Assembly: GCA_964544695.1 (NCBI GenBank)
Contig: CAZJDB010000025.1
Span: 1-8,506 of the forward strand
From: Dinghuibacter sp964544695
Lineage (GTDB): Bacteria > Bacteroidota > Bacteroidia > Chitinophagales > Chitinophagaceae
DNA: 8,506 nt
Direction: 5' to 3'
A program made the translations under genes and the position numbers. Positions 1-5,694 of the stretch are shown piece after piece. The notes under the pieces were generated by a model. That model worked only from the letters and a program-made list of their open reading frames with translations. It did not search any database and was not told the origin of the DNA. The first letter of the stretch is position 1. Every line of letters starts with the position of its first letter.

Positions 1-588
1 TCCATAGACCTGATCATCAAACAGGGCGATGAGGACGGGGTTGCCATCAGCGCCTCGGATATAAAGACCCGGGACATGATCGTCACCGAAGTGAGGGATG
101 GGATCCTGCATATCTTTTTGAACGAAAGGGGGGGATTTCACTGGATGTGGGGGGACCACCACATGAAAGCCTATGTTTCCATCCGGAATATCGACCACCT
201 GGGCGCCTCAGGGTCGAGTGACGTCTATGTCGACGGCACCCTCAAGACCCAAAGCCTGAACATCGACCTTTCAGGATCGAGTGATTTTAAGGGCGCGGTC
301 GAGGCGGCCCACCTGGAGTTGCACCAAAGCGGCAGTTCGGATTCCAATATTCAGGGTACGGCCACCGATCTGCAGGTTCACCTGACCGGATCCAGCGATT
401 GCAAGGGTTATGGAATGGTGGTGGATAACTGTGCCGTGGAAGCCACCGGCTCCTCGGATACCCAGATCACGGTGAACAAGGAATTGAGTGTGCACGCCAC
501 CGGATCGAGCGATGTATATTACAAGGGCACGGCGGTTGTCCGCGAATTCCACACCTCCGGCTCCAGTTCGATTAGCAAGAAAGGTTAA
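1..588 (+). CDS. GIN-domain (DUF2807) protein, 5'-truncated
   Basis: The frame is open from the first base, so the N-terminus (probably with a signal peptide) lies outside the window; 195 residues are visible. After a short beta-rich lead, the motif GSSD recurs at about residues 71, 92, 111, 130, 150 and 168, with a last GSSS at 187. The spacing is 18-21 residues, as expected for one turn of a right-handed beta-helix. This pattern is typical of the DUF2807 'putative auto-transporter adhesin head GIN' family, common in Bacteroidota as exported envelope proteins of unknown function. Six Asp residues line up on one face, which could be structural or metal-binding; this is inference. The stop overlaps the start of the next gene (TAATG), so the two are very likely co-transcribed and translationally coupled. 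The family call is firm, the role unknown. Confidence 0.88.
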   Translation, partial: SIDLIIKQGDEDGVAISASDIKTRDMIVTEVRDGILHIFLNERGGFHWMWGDHHMKAYVSIRNIDHLGASGSSDVYVDGTLKTQSLNIDLSGSSDFKGAVEAAHLELHQSGSSDSNIQGTATDLQVHLTGSSDCKGYGMVVDNCAVEATGSSDTQITVNKELSVHATGSSDVYYKGTAVVREFHTSGSSSISKKG

Positions 589-1127
589 TGGACCATATCG
601 TACACCTTTTAGCACAATATAAGTACCTGTTGTTATTTCCGCTCTCTATCGTGGAAGGACCGGCAATCACCGTGATTGCCGGTTTTTTGTGCGCGGGAGG
701 GTATATGAATCCCTTTATTGCGTTGCCCGTCATCAGCACGGGGGACGTGATCGGGGATACGATTTACTATTCCCTGGGACGGTTGGGGAAGCCCCTTTTT
801 CTGAAACAGGAAAGATTGTCCCGGGTCAGGGTTTATTTCCAGGCCCATCCCCGCCGGACCATTTCGCTGTCCAAGGTTATCCTGGGGGTGGGCGTCGCCG
901 GATTGTACTTAGCGGGGAATGCCCGGGTCCCCTATGCTCGCTTTTTGGCAATTTGCCTGGTCACTTCCCTTATCCAGGCTAGTATTTACCTGGGCATTGG
1001 GTTCGGTTTCGGGCAAGCGTATGTTCAAATTAATCGTTATTTAAATGAAACGGCCGCATGGATCGTCGTGATCACTTTGTGCCTATTTTTAGGGTACGGA
1101 ATCAGGACCATGACCCGAAAGTTATGA
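588..1127 (+). CDS. DedA/VTT-family membrane protein, short form
   Basis: This is a 179-residue hydrophobic protein with about four or five membrane stretches (near residues 10-35, 42-62, 95-112, 118-140, 155-175). The DedA (SNARE-associated, VTT) signature is visible as an acidic residue in the first re-entrant segment (VEGPAITVIAGF), then GDVIGDTIYYSLGR, then a second hydrophobic hairpin ending in AGNARVPYARF. DedA proteins sit in the inner membrane; several act in undecaprenyl-phosphate or phospholipid recycling and proton-dependent homeostasis. Here the usual Arg-rich stretch of the second hairpin reads LSKVILGVGVAG, with Lys and Gly in place of the usual Arg/Pro pattern, so mechanistic detail should not be carried over. 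The start overlaps the preceding stop by one base, with AGAAAGG just upstream. The stop overlaps the next start (ATGA), which marks a tight operon. Confidence 0.85.
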   Translation: MDHIVHLLAQYKYLLLFPLSIVEGPAITVIAGFLCAGGYMNPFIALPVISTGDVIGDTIYYSLGRLGKPLFLKQERLSRVRVYFQAHPRRTISLSKVILGVGVAGLYLAGNARVPYARFLAICLVTSLIQASIYLGIGFGFGQAYVQINRYLNETAAWIVVITLCLFLGYGIRTMTRKL

Positions 1128-2287
1128 GGATTCTATTTGTCACTGACACCTACTTCCCCCACATTAACGGCGTATACCAATTCGTACGCAGGTTGGCCGC
1201 GCATTTGCAGGATAAGGGACACCATGTATCCGTAATGGTGCCCTCCAAAATGGCCGGTCTGGAAAAGATCGACGACATCAATGTGTATGGGATAGCCAGC
1301 CTTCCCGTCCTTTTGTATCCCAACGTCCGCGTACCGATGCCGTTGTTCCTATCCGAAAGGATCCGGAAGATACTGATCGCGTTCGACCCGGATATCATCC
1401 ACGTGCAAAGCCATTTCGGCTTGAACCGGGCGGTGGTGGGGGTAGCAGGGAAGCTGGGCATACCCGTGGTGGGCACCAATCACTTCATGCCCGAAAACCT
1501 GACCGATTTTTTCCGTTCACCCCTGCTCAAAAAGGTGGTGGAAAAATGGATGTGGAGCGGATTTTCCAAAACCTATAACCGCCTTAAACTGGTCACGGCG
1601 CCTACCGAAACGGCGGCTGGGTTCATACGCGACAAACTGATTGTCCGCGTGACGGCCGTATCGAACGGGATCGACCTGGAAGCCTATCATCCCGCCGGCA
1701 GGGAGGAACAAATCCGGAAAAAGTATGGACTCGATGACCGACCCTTGCTCCTATCCGTCGGTAGATTGGATCCCGAAAAGCACGTTGACGAGATATTGAA
1801 AGGGGTGGCCATCGCCCTGGAAGTGGTCGATTTCAATTTTTTGATCGTTGGGCGGGGCGTTCGCCGGGCATCCCTTGAAAAACAGGCTGCCGAACTGGGC
1901 ATCGCAGACCACATCCATTTCACGGGGTACGTCCCCGATGAGGATTTGTCTTATCTGTATAAACTGGGCGATTGCTTCATAACGGCAAGCACCGCCGAAC
2001 TGCAAAGCATTGCCACCATGGAGGCCATGGCCTCGGGGTTGCCGGTCATCGCGGTCCGGGCGGGGGCACTGGGAGAGCTGGTTCATGACGGCGAAAACGG
2101 GTACCAGTTCGAACGCGGAGATCACCCCGGGATGGCCCGGAGCATTTGTCGTATCCTGGGGGCCGATACCGGCCGGAGGCTCATGGGAAATTTCAGCATG
2201 GAAATCATACGAAGGCATAACATCCACCGATCTGTGATATCGTACGAAGAAATTTATCAGCGTTTCCGAAGGAGGAGGGCCTCATGA
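1124..2287 (+). CDS. GT4-family glycosyltransferase
   Basis: This 387-residue protein has a GT-B fold of the GT4 family. I chose ATG 1124, which overlaps the upstream stop as ATGA and yields the canonical N-terminus MRILFVTDTYFPHINGV; an upstream GTG in the same frame would add 22 residues unlike the family. The N-terminal acceptor domain shows the Gly-Val loop (G16-V17), His97 in VQSHFG and a GTNHFMPENL motif (about 117-126). The C-terminal donor domain shows SVGRLDPEKHVDE, with R214 and K219 positioned to hold the nucleotide diphosphate, and the E-x7-E motif ELQSIATME (E292, E300). It probably moves a hexose from a nucleotide sugar to a lipid or sugar acceptor at the cytoplasmic membrane face. 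The motifs recall diacylglycerol glucosyl- or mannosyltransferases, but the acceptor cannot be read from sequence. Coupling to a DedA gene fits membrane-lipid or glycan work. Its end overlaps the opposing small gene by 6 bp. Confidence 0.9.
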   Translation: MRILFVTDTYFPHINGVYQFVRRLAAHLQDKGHHVSVMVPSKMAGLEKIDDINVYGIASLPVLLYPNVRVPMPLFLSERIRKILIAFDPDIIHVQSHFGLNRAVVGVAGKLGIPVVGTNHFMPENLTDFFRSPLLKKVVEKWMWSGFSKTYNRLKLVTAPTETAAGFIRDKLIVRVTAVSNGIDLEAYHPAGREEQIRKKYGLDDRPLLLSVGRLDPEKHVDEILKGVAIALEVVDFNFLIVGRGVRRASLEKQAAELGIADHIHFTGYVPDEDLSYLYKLGDCFITASTAELQSIATMEAMASGLPVIAVRAGALGELVHDGENGYQFERGDHPGMARSICRILGADTGRRLMGNFSMEIIRRHNIHRSVISYEEIYQRFRRRRAS

Positions 2288-2557
2288 CCCTTTCCGGTGC
2301 CGGGGCATGGGCACATCCGGAATAATGAGGTCTACCAACTTTGAAGGTTCTACCCCGATCAACCTTCCCATTCCCGCAACATCCGCCATCGTAAACTTGC
2401 CTGGAGCCGTTACTTTTTGAGCAAAAGTCCTGTAATTTTGACCAAGGTCCTCAGCCATAACGGTTTTAGGGACGATTTCGAACAAGTCCTTAAAAGCCTT
2501 AAGCTTTCCCCCTGTTATCATGGCCTGGGCAGCGGTATATCGTGTGTCGGTAGCCAT
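2282..2557 (-). CDS. small HTH-like regulator
   Basis: This is a 91-residue soluble protein. The middle part (AEDLGQNYRTFAQKV, then FTMADVAGMGRLIGVEPSKLVDLI, about residues 36-79) has the helix spacing of an XRE/Cro-like helix-turn-helix: a turn near LGQNY and a recognition-like helix, then the 'ft..e...la.lig' helix. The lead MATDTRYTAAQAMITGGKLKAFKDLFEIVPKTVMA resembles short, poorly characterised Bacteroidota proteins I know in outline only. It may bind DNA, but no target is known. It is convergent with the glycosyltransferase (6-bp overlap) and faces the sigma-like gene across an AT-rich gap holding a 12-bp inverted repeat, which would be a natural site for auto-control. A long + strand frame overlaps its 5' half, but only this strand gives a protein-like sequence. 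The gene is likely real; its DNA-binding role is moderate inference. Confidence 0.7.
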   Translation of the reverse strand: MATDTRYTAAQAMITGGKLKAFKDLFEIVPKTVMAEDLGQNYRTFAQKVTAPGKFTMADVAGMGRLIGVEPSKLVDLIIPDVPMPRHRKGS

Positions 2558-2588
2558 TATCCATTAATTACTTCCCTGCAATGTAATC

Positions 2589-2630
2589 TTATACCTATTT
2601 CACCTTCAATAAGTTGTAAAATGGGTATAA
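2589..2630. promoter_or_regulatory. inverted repeat, candidate operator between divergent genes
   Basis: The left arm TTATACCTATTT (2589-2600) and right arm AAATGGGTATAA (2619-2630) are reverse complements except for one T/G position, which would be a wobble pair in RNA. The arms are separated by 18 bases. The repeat lies between the start of the - strand HTH-like gene (2557) and the likely start of the + strand sigma-like gene (2687), where a dimeric regulator site would be expected. No consensus TAnnTTTG box was found close to it, so whether it is an operator or an RNA hairpin is open. Confidence 0.45.
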
Positions 2631-2686
2631 AAACGGATAGGAAATACAGTAAAAGGCCTCTATATTCCGACATAAAACTGTATAAT

Positions 2687-2992
2687 ATGCAGGGGCTTAC
2701 TGATGAACAATTGTTACTCCTGGATGTGCGATGTGGAAATAAGGACGCTTTCGACGTATTATTGACCAGGTACATTGAGTTTACGAATAAGGTGGCTTTT
2801 AGATTACTAAGAAACGAGGAATCGGCGGGCAATATCTCCCAGCTTGCATTCCACGATCTTTGGGAAGACCGGGGAAAGATTGGAAAGGATTTCCTCCTCA
2901 AAACGTACTTGTCTCAAAAAATTTTCAAGTACTGTAAGGACCTGAGAAATCATCGTTTGATTTTGCCGGCTAATTCCATACAAAAATACTAA
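2687..2992 (+). CDS. sigma-70 region 2-like protein without region 4 (ECF-type, truncated)
   Basis: From ATG 2687 this encodes 101 residues; ATG 2621 in the same frame would add 22 unremarkable residues. The series LTDEQLLLLDVRCGNKDAFDVLLTRY, AFRLLRNEES, LAFHDLWEDRGKI and KTYLSQKIFKYCKDLRN follows the helices of ECF sigma region 2 as found in Bacteroidota (D-E-LL, AF..LY.RY, F..LWE.R, aYL). Key core-binding positions differ: the usual D-I/V-x-Q-E/D-x-F reads NISQLAF, losing both acidic residues. The protein stops about 12 residues after region 2, and no region 4 coding follows in any frame up to the tRNA gene. A full ECF factor is usually 160-200 residues. It could be a decayed sigma gene, or a stand-alone domain acting as a decoy or modifier. 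The base composition is much more AT-rich than the neighbours, hinting at separate ancestry. Confidence 0.6.
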   Translation: MQGLTDEQLLLLDVRCGNKDAFDVLLTRYIEFTNKVAFRLLRNEESAGNISQLAFHDLWEDRGKIGKDFLLKTYLSQKIFKYCKDLRNHRLILPANSIQKY

Positions 2993-2995
2993 ATA

Positions 2996-3016
2996 ATTTA
3001 GCAATTAATGCTAAAT
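2996..3016 (+). terminator. AT-rich hairpin after the sigma-like gene
   Basis: ATTTAGCA (2996-3003) and TGCTAAAT (3009-3016) form an 8-bp perfect stem with a 5-base loop. One bulged A allows four further pairs (AAAT with ATTT). It starts 3 bases after the stop codon and is followed by ATTTTAT, so it could act as a weak intrinsic terminator. The stem is low in GC and the U-run short, so this is tentative. Confidence 0.4.
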
Positions 3017-3045
3017 ATTTTATCCACAAAGGCGGGTCCGGGCAT

Positions 3046-3073
3046 AAAAAAACCCCGGAATTACCCGGGGTTT
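3046..3073 (-). terminator. intrinsic terminator of the tRNA gene
   Basis: On the - strand AAACCCCGG (3073-3065), a 6-base loop and CCGGGGTTT (3058-3050) make a strong 9-bp stem. The T-run reading out of it is seven bases long (3052-3046). It begins 1 base beyond the tRNA 3' end, as expected for a single-gene tRNA unit. In the + direction only TTT follows, so termination of the sigma-like gene from this element is less likely. Confidence 0.85.
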
Positions 3074-3074
3074 G

Positions 3075-3146
<72 letters not shown>

Positions 3147-3158
3147 ATGTTTGGACGG

Positions 3159-3190
3159 CAAAAATAGGACGCGTCCGATGAATTGCCAAA
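3159..3190 (-). promoter_or_regulatory. promoter of tRNA-fMet (Bacteroidota type)
   Basis: Reading on the - strand, TTTG (3190-3187), a 20-base spacer and TATTTTTG (3166-3159) match the Bacteroidota primary-sigma consensus TTTG-N19-21-TAnnTTTG at every fixed position. The -7 box ends 12 bases before the mature tRNA 5' end, leaving a very short leader. The spacer holds a perfect 10-bp palindrome, GGACGCGTCC (3167-3176). The region doubles as the upstream region of era, which starts on the other strand at 3222. Confidence 0.8.
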
Positions 3191-3221
3191 TAATTTCTGG
3201 TCTTGCGGTAACTTCGCCGCG

Positions 3222-4082
3222 ATGAAGGTTGGATTTGTCAATATTTTCGGACGGCCAAATGCCGGGAAAAGCACGCTCCTCAATGCCCTGGTTGGCGAGA
3301 AAATGGCCATTGTGTCTCCAAAAGTACAGACGACCCGGCATCGTATCAAGGCGATCCTGACCACAGACGAATATCAAATCGTTTTTTCAGATACACCGGG
3401 CATTATCACTCCCCAGTACAAATTGCACGAAAGGATGATGCGCGCGGTCAAAAGTAGCCTGGAGGACGCTGACCTGGCGCTGTTGCTCGTCGATGCCGGT
3501 GACGATCCCGAGGAGGCGAACACCGTTTTCAAGGAGCTGCACCTGAAAGTTCCCGCCATTGTTGTTCTGAACAAGATAGACAAGGTAAAACCTGAGGCAG
3601 CCCGGGCCTATTTTGCCTCCCAGCCCTATGCCTCGGCGGTGCTTGAAATTTCTGCCCTGACGGGCCTCGGTGTGCCGGCGTTGCTCTCGGAAATCATTTC
3701 CCGCCTGCCCGAAGGGGAACCCTTTTATTCCGGCGAGGACATGAGCGATTTACCGACAAAGTTTTTCGTGGGGGAAATGATCCGCGAAAAGATTTACCGA
3801 TTATATGCTGAGGAGATTCCTTATCACACCGCCGTCGTCATTCAGGAGTTCAAAGAGCAGCCGGACATTATACGGATCCGGGCCGAAATCGTCGTGCAGC
3901 GCGAAACCCAAAAGGGGATCCTGTTGGGTGAGGGGGGGAAGATGATCAAGCAACTGGGCATGGAAGCCCGTAAGGATATCGAGGCCTTCCTGGGTTCAAA
4001 AGTCTACCTGGAATTGTTTGTGAAGGTGAGGCCCAAGTGGAGGGACAACGACTTATTATTGAAAGAATACGGATACGAATAA
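3222..4082 (+). CDS. era: GTPase Era
   Basis: This 286-residue protein has the normal Era length. I chose ATG 3222 (MKVGFVNIFGRPNAGKST), the family's standard N-terminus; a TTG at 3183 in the same frame would add 13 residues unlike the family. The G1 loop is GRPNAGKS (10-17), G3 is DTPG (57-60) and G4 is NKID (117-120). The C-terminal KH domain has its GxxG loop as GEGG (236-239) and the conserved ending LELFVKVRPKWRDN. Era binds the 3' end of 16S rRNA and helps mature the 30S subunit, coupling ribosome assembly to growth. Its stop is 11 bp before der, so the pair is probably one transcript. No Shine-Dalgarno is visible at the start, and no consensus + strand promoter was found upstream, although a weak TAATTTCT lies at 3190-3197. 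Confidence 0.97.
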   Translation: MKVGFVNIFGRPNAGKSTLLNALVGEKMAIVSPKVQTTRHRIKAILTTDEYQIVFSDTPGIITPQYKLHERMMRAVKSSLEDADLALLLVDAGDDPEEANTVFKELHLKVPAIVVLNKIDKVKPEAARAYFASQPYASAVLEISALTGLGVPALLSEIISRLPEGEPFYSGEDMSDLPTKFFVGEMIREKIYRLYAEEIPYHTAVVIQEFKEQPDIIRIRAEIVVQRETQKGILLGEGGKMIKQLGMEARKDIEAFLGSKVYLELFVKVRPKWRDNDLLLKEYGYE

Positions 4083-4093
4083 AAAATTTCGAC

Positions 4094-5440
4094 ATGCCTG
4101 GATTTACGTTAGCAATTGTGGGAAGACCGAACGTGGGGAAGAGCACCTTGTTCAATCGCTTGCTGGAACAGCGGAGAGCCATCGTGGACAACGTTAGCGG
4201 GGTTACCCGGGACCGCCAGTACGGGGAAGCCGATTGGGCGGGAAAGACCTTCAATGTGGTGGATACCGGGGGGTTCGTTCCGCGAAGCGAGGACGTTTTT
4301 GAAAAAGCCATCAAGCGCCAGGTATTGATCGCCATCGATGAGGCCGATGCCATTGTTTTTCTGGTAGATGCCGCCACGGGGATCACCGATTTGGACGAAG
4401 CTATGGCGGATGTCCTGAGGAAGTCCACCAAACCCGTGTTTTTGACTGTCAACAAGGTGGATAATTCGGACCGGTTACTGGAGGCCTCGGAGTTTTATGC
4501 CCTTGGGTTCGATCCTGTATTTTTTATTGCGGCTATGACAGGCAGTGGCACGGGCGAATTGCTCGATGCGGTAGCCGACCTGATACCTGATATCGCGCCC
4601 GTCGAAGAACCCGTCCTTGAGGATGGCGAAGAGCCCCCGCCGCCCGAACCCGGCATCCCGAAATTCGCCATCATCGGTCAGCCCAACGTGGGCAAGTCTT
4701 CGTTATTGAACGCCTTGCTCGGCGAAGAAAGGACCATTGTCAGCGAGGTGGCCGGGACGACCAGGGACAGTATCCACACCCACTACAACCTTTTCCAGAA
4801 GGAATTCATACTGATCGATACCGCGGGCATCCGGAGAAAGAACAAGGTGGAAGAGGACCTGGAGTTCTATTCGGTCATCCGGGCGATCAAGGCACTCGAT
4901 GAAGCGGATGTTTGTCTCCTCCTGCTGGATGCTACCAAAGGGATGACGGCGCAGGACCTCAATATCTTTTCCCTCGCCGCCCGGAAAGGGAAAGGGATCG
5001 TTCTCCTCGTCAATAAATGGGACCTGATGGAAAAGGAAACCAACACGGCCAGGGATTTTGAAAAGGAGCTGAAACAAAAGCTCGCGCCGTTCACAGATGT
5101 GCCCATTCTTTTCATTTCGGTGAAGGACAAGGTGCGCATTCACAAGGCGATCGAAACGGCAATCCAGGTATACAAGAACCGCTTGAGGCGGATACCGACT
5201 TCCAAGTTGAACGAGTATGCCAAAGAGGCGATTCAGGCGTTCCATCCCCCGGTGGTGCGGGGCATGACGATCAGCATCAAGTATGTAACGCAATTGCCCA
5301 CGCACGTACCCTCCTTTGCTTTCTTTTGCAATCACCCCGACGACATTAAGCAGCCCTATCGAAACTATCTGGAAAATAAGCTGCGCGAGCAGTTTGATTA
5401 TACAGGGGTGCCCATTCGTCTTTTTTTCAGAAAAAAATAG
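4094..5440 (+). CDS. der: GTPase Der (EngA)
   Basis: This 448-residue double GTPase matures the 50S subunit. I chose ATG 4094, giving MPGFTLAIVGRPNVGKS as in the family; a GTG at 4037 would overlap era. G domain 1 has GRPNVGKS (10-17), DTGG and NKVD (120-123). G domain 2 has GQPNVGKS (195-202), DTAGIRRKNKV and NKWD (307-310). The C-terminal KH-like domain ends GVPIRLFFRKK. The linker between the G domains (about 170-190) is acidic and proline-rich (VEEPVLEDGEEPPPPEPG), somewhat longer than the linkers I recall, which may account for a length slightly above the usual 435-440. It lies 11 bp after era, and its stop codon runs straight into a 17-bp hairpin repeat. Confidence 0.97.
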   Translation: MPGFTLAIVGRPNVGKSTLFNRLLEQRRAIVDNVSGVTRDRQYGEADWAGKTFNVVDTGGFVPRSEDVFEKAIKRQVLIAIDEADAIVFLVDAATGITDLDEAMADVLRKSTKPVFLTVNKVDNSDRLLEASEFYALGFDPVFFIAAMTGSGTGELLDAVADLIPDIAPVEEPVLEDGEEPPPPEPGIPKFAIIGQPNVGKSSLLNALLGEERTIVSEVAGTTRDSIHTHYNLFQKEFILIDTAGIRRKNKVEEDLEFYSVIRAIKALDEADVCLLLLDATKGMTAQDLNIFSLAARKGKGIVLLVNKWDLMEKETNTARDFEKELKQKLAPFTDVPILFISVKDKVRIHKAIETAIQVYKNRLRRIPTSKLNEYAKEAIQAFHPPVVRGMTISIKYVTQLPTHVPSFAFFCNHPDDIKQPYRNYLENKLREQFDYTGVPIRLFFRKK

Positions 5441-5478
5441 CGCCGCAGGCGCAAAGAACCCAGCGCCGCAGGCGCAAA
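5439..5478. repeat. two tandem 17-bp hairpin repeats
   Basis: AGCGCCGCAGGCGCAAA occurs twice without mismatch, at 5439-5455 and 5462-5478, a 23-bp period with a 6-base spacer. Each copy contains GCGCC-GCA-GGCGC, a 5-bp GC stem with a 3-base loop. The first copy overlaps the der stop codon and the second ends 9 bases before the lipoprotein start. In the + direction the hairpins are followed by A-runs, not T-runs, so they are not a terminator for der; on the - strand the distal hairpin is followed by TATTTTTTT. The element may affect mRNA stability or belong to a dispersed intergenic repeat family. Confidence 0.8.
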
Positions 5479-5487
5479 AAAAAGATT

Positions 5488-5646
5488 ATGAAAAAAATTT
5501 TTGTCCTCGCCCTCGTCGCACTAGCCGCCTGCCAGTCCACCCCCGGCACCCCCCCCGCCCAAGACACCGTAAAGGTCCCCAAAGACACGGTGGCGAAAAT
5601 CGATTCCCTGATAAATAATGCCCCCGATACGCTAAAAGCCAAATAA
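5488..5646 (+). CDS. small lipoprotein
   Basis: A short frame of 52 residues begins MKKIFVLALVALAACQST. It has two lysines, a hydrophobic core and a lipobox LAAC with Cys15, so signal peptidase II would leave a lipid-anchored peptide of 38 residues. The mature part is rich in Pro, Thr, Asp and Lys (QSTPGTPPAQDTVKVPKDTVAK) and lacks a recognisable domain; it is probably a flexible envelope tether or orphan lipoprotein. No acidic run follows the Cys, so a Bacteroidota surface-export signal is not evident. The start is preceded by an A-rich stretch, the usual leader in this phylum. A run of eight C bases lies early in the gene (Pro codons), where slippage could occur. It follows der by 47 bp, across the hairpin repeats, and may be co-transcribed. 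Function unknown. Confidence 0.7.
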   Translation: MKKIFVLALVALAACQSTPGTPPAQDTVKVPKDTVAKIDSLINNAPDTLKAK

Positions 5647-5652
5647 AAGCCT

Positions 5653-5660
5653 TATCTTTG
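5653..5660 (+). promoter_or_regulatory. -7 promoter box of the tetR-family gene
   Basis: TATCTTTG matches TAnnTTTG exactly. No TTTG lies 19-21 bases upstream, so the -33 half is missing and the promoter may be weak. The box ends 34 bases before the TTG start, and an operator-like palindrome follows directly, covering the expected transcription start. Confidence 0.6.
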
Positions 5661-5672
5661 CTAACGGTGTTA
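5660..5672. promoter_or_regulatory. candidate TetR operator O1
   Basis: GCTAACGGTGTTA contains the palindrome TAAC-GGT-GTTA. It adjoins the -7 box at 5653-5660 and shares GCTAAC--TGTTA with a second site at 6319-6331, in front of the nitroreductase gene. A repressor bound here would block initiation of its own gene, the usual TetR-family arrangement. That this protein binds it is inferred from position and repetition. Confidence 0.55.
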
Positions 5673-5694
5673 TAAAATCTAGCACCGCAACTAA

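Noticed and set aside
2417..2620. N-terminal extension of the sigma-like frame
   Set aside because: It overlaps the opposite-strand HTH-like gene and does not resemble sigma factors; the family pattern begins only after ATG 2687.
4703..5335. 210-residue - strand open frame
   Set aside because: It is antisense to the second GTPase domain and KH domain of Der, which are unambiguous.
5439..5478. Short CRISPR-like array
   Set aside because: There are only two units, with a 6-base spacer and no cas genes; the hairpin structure fits an intergenic repeat instead.
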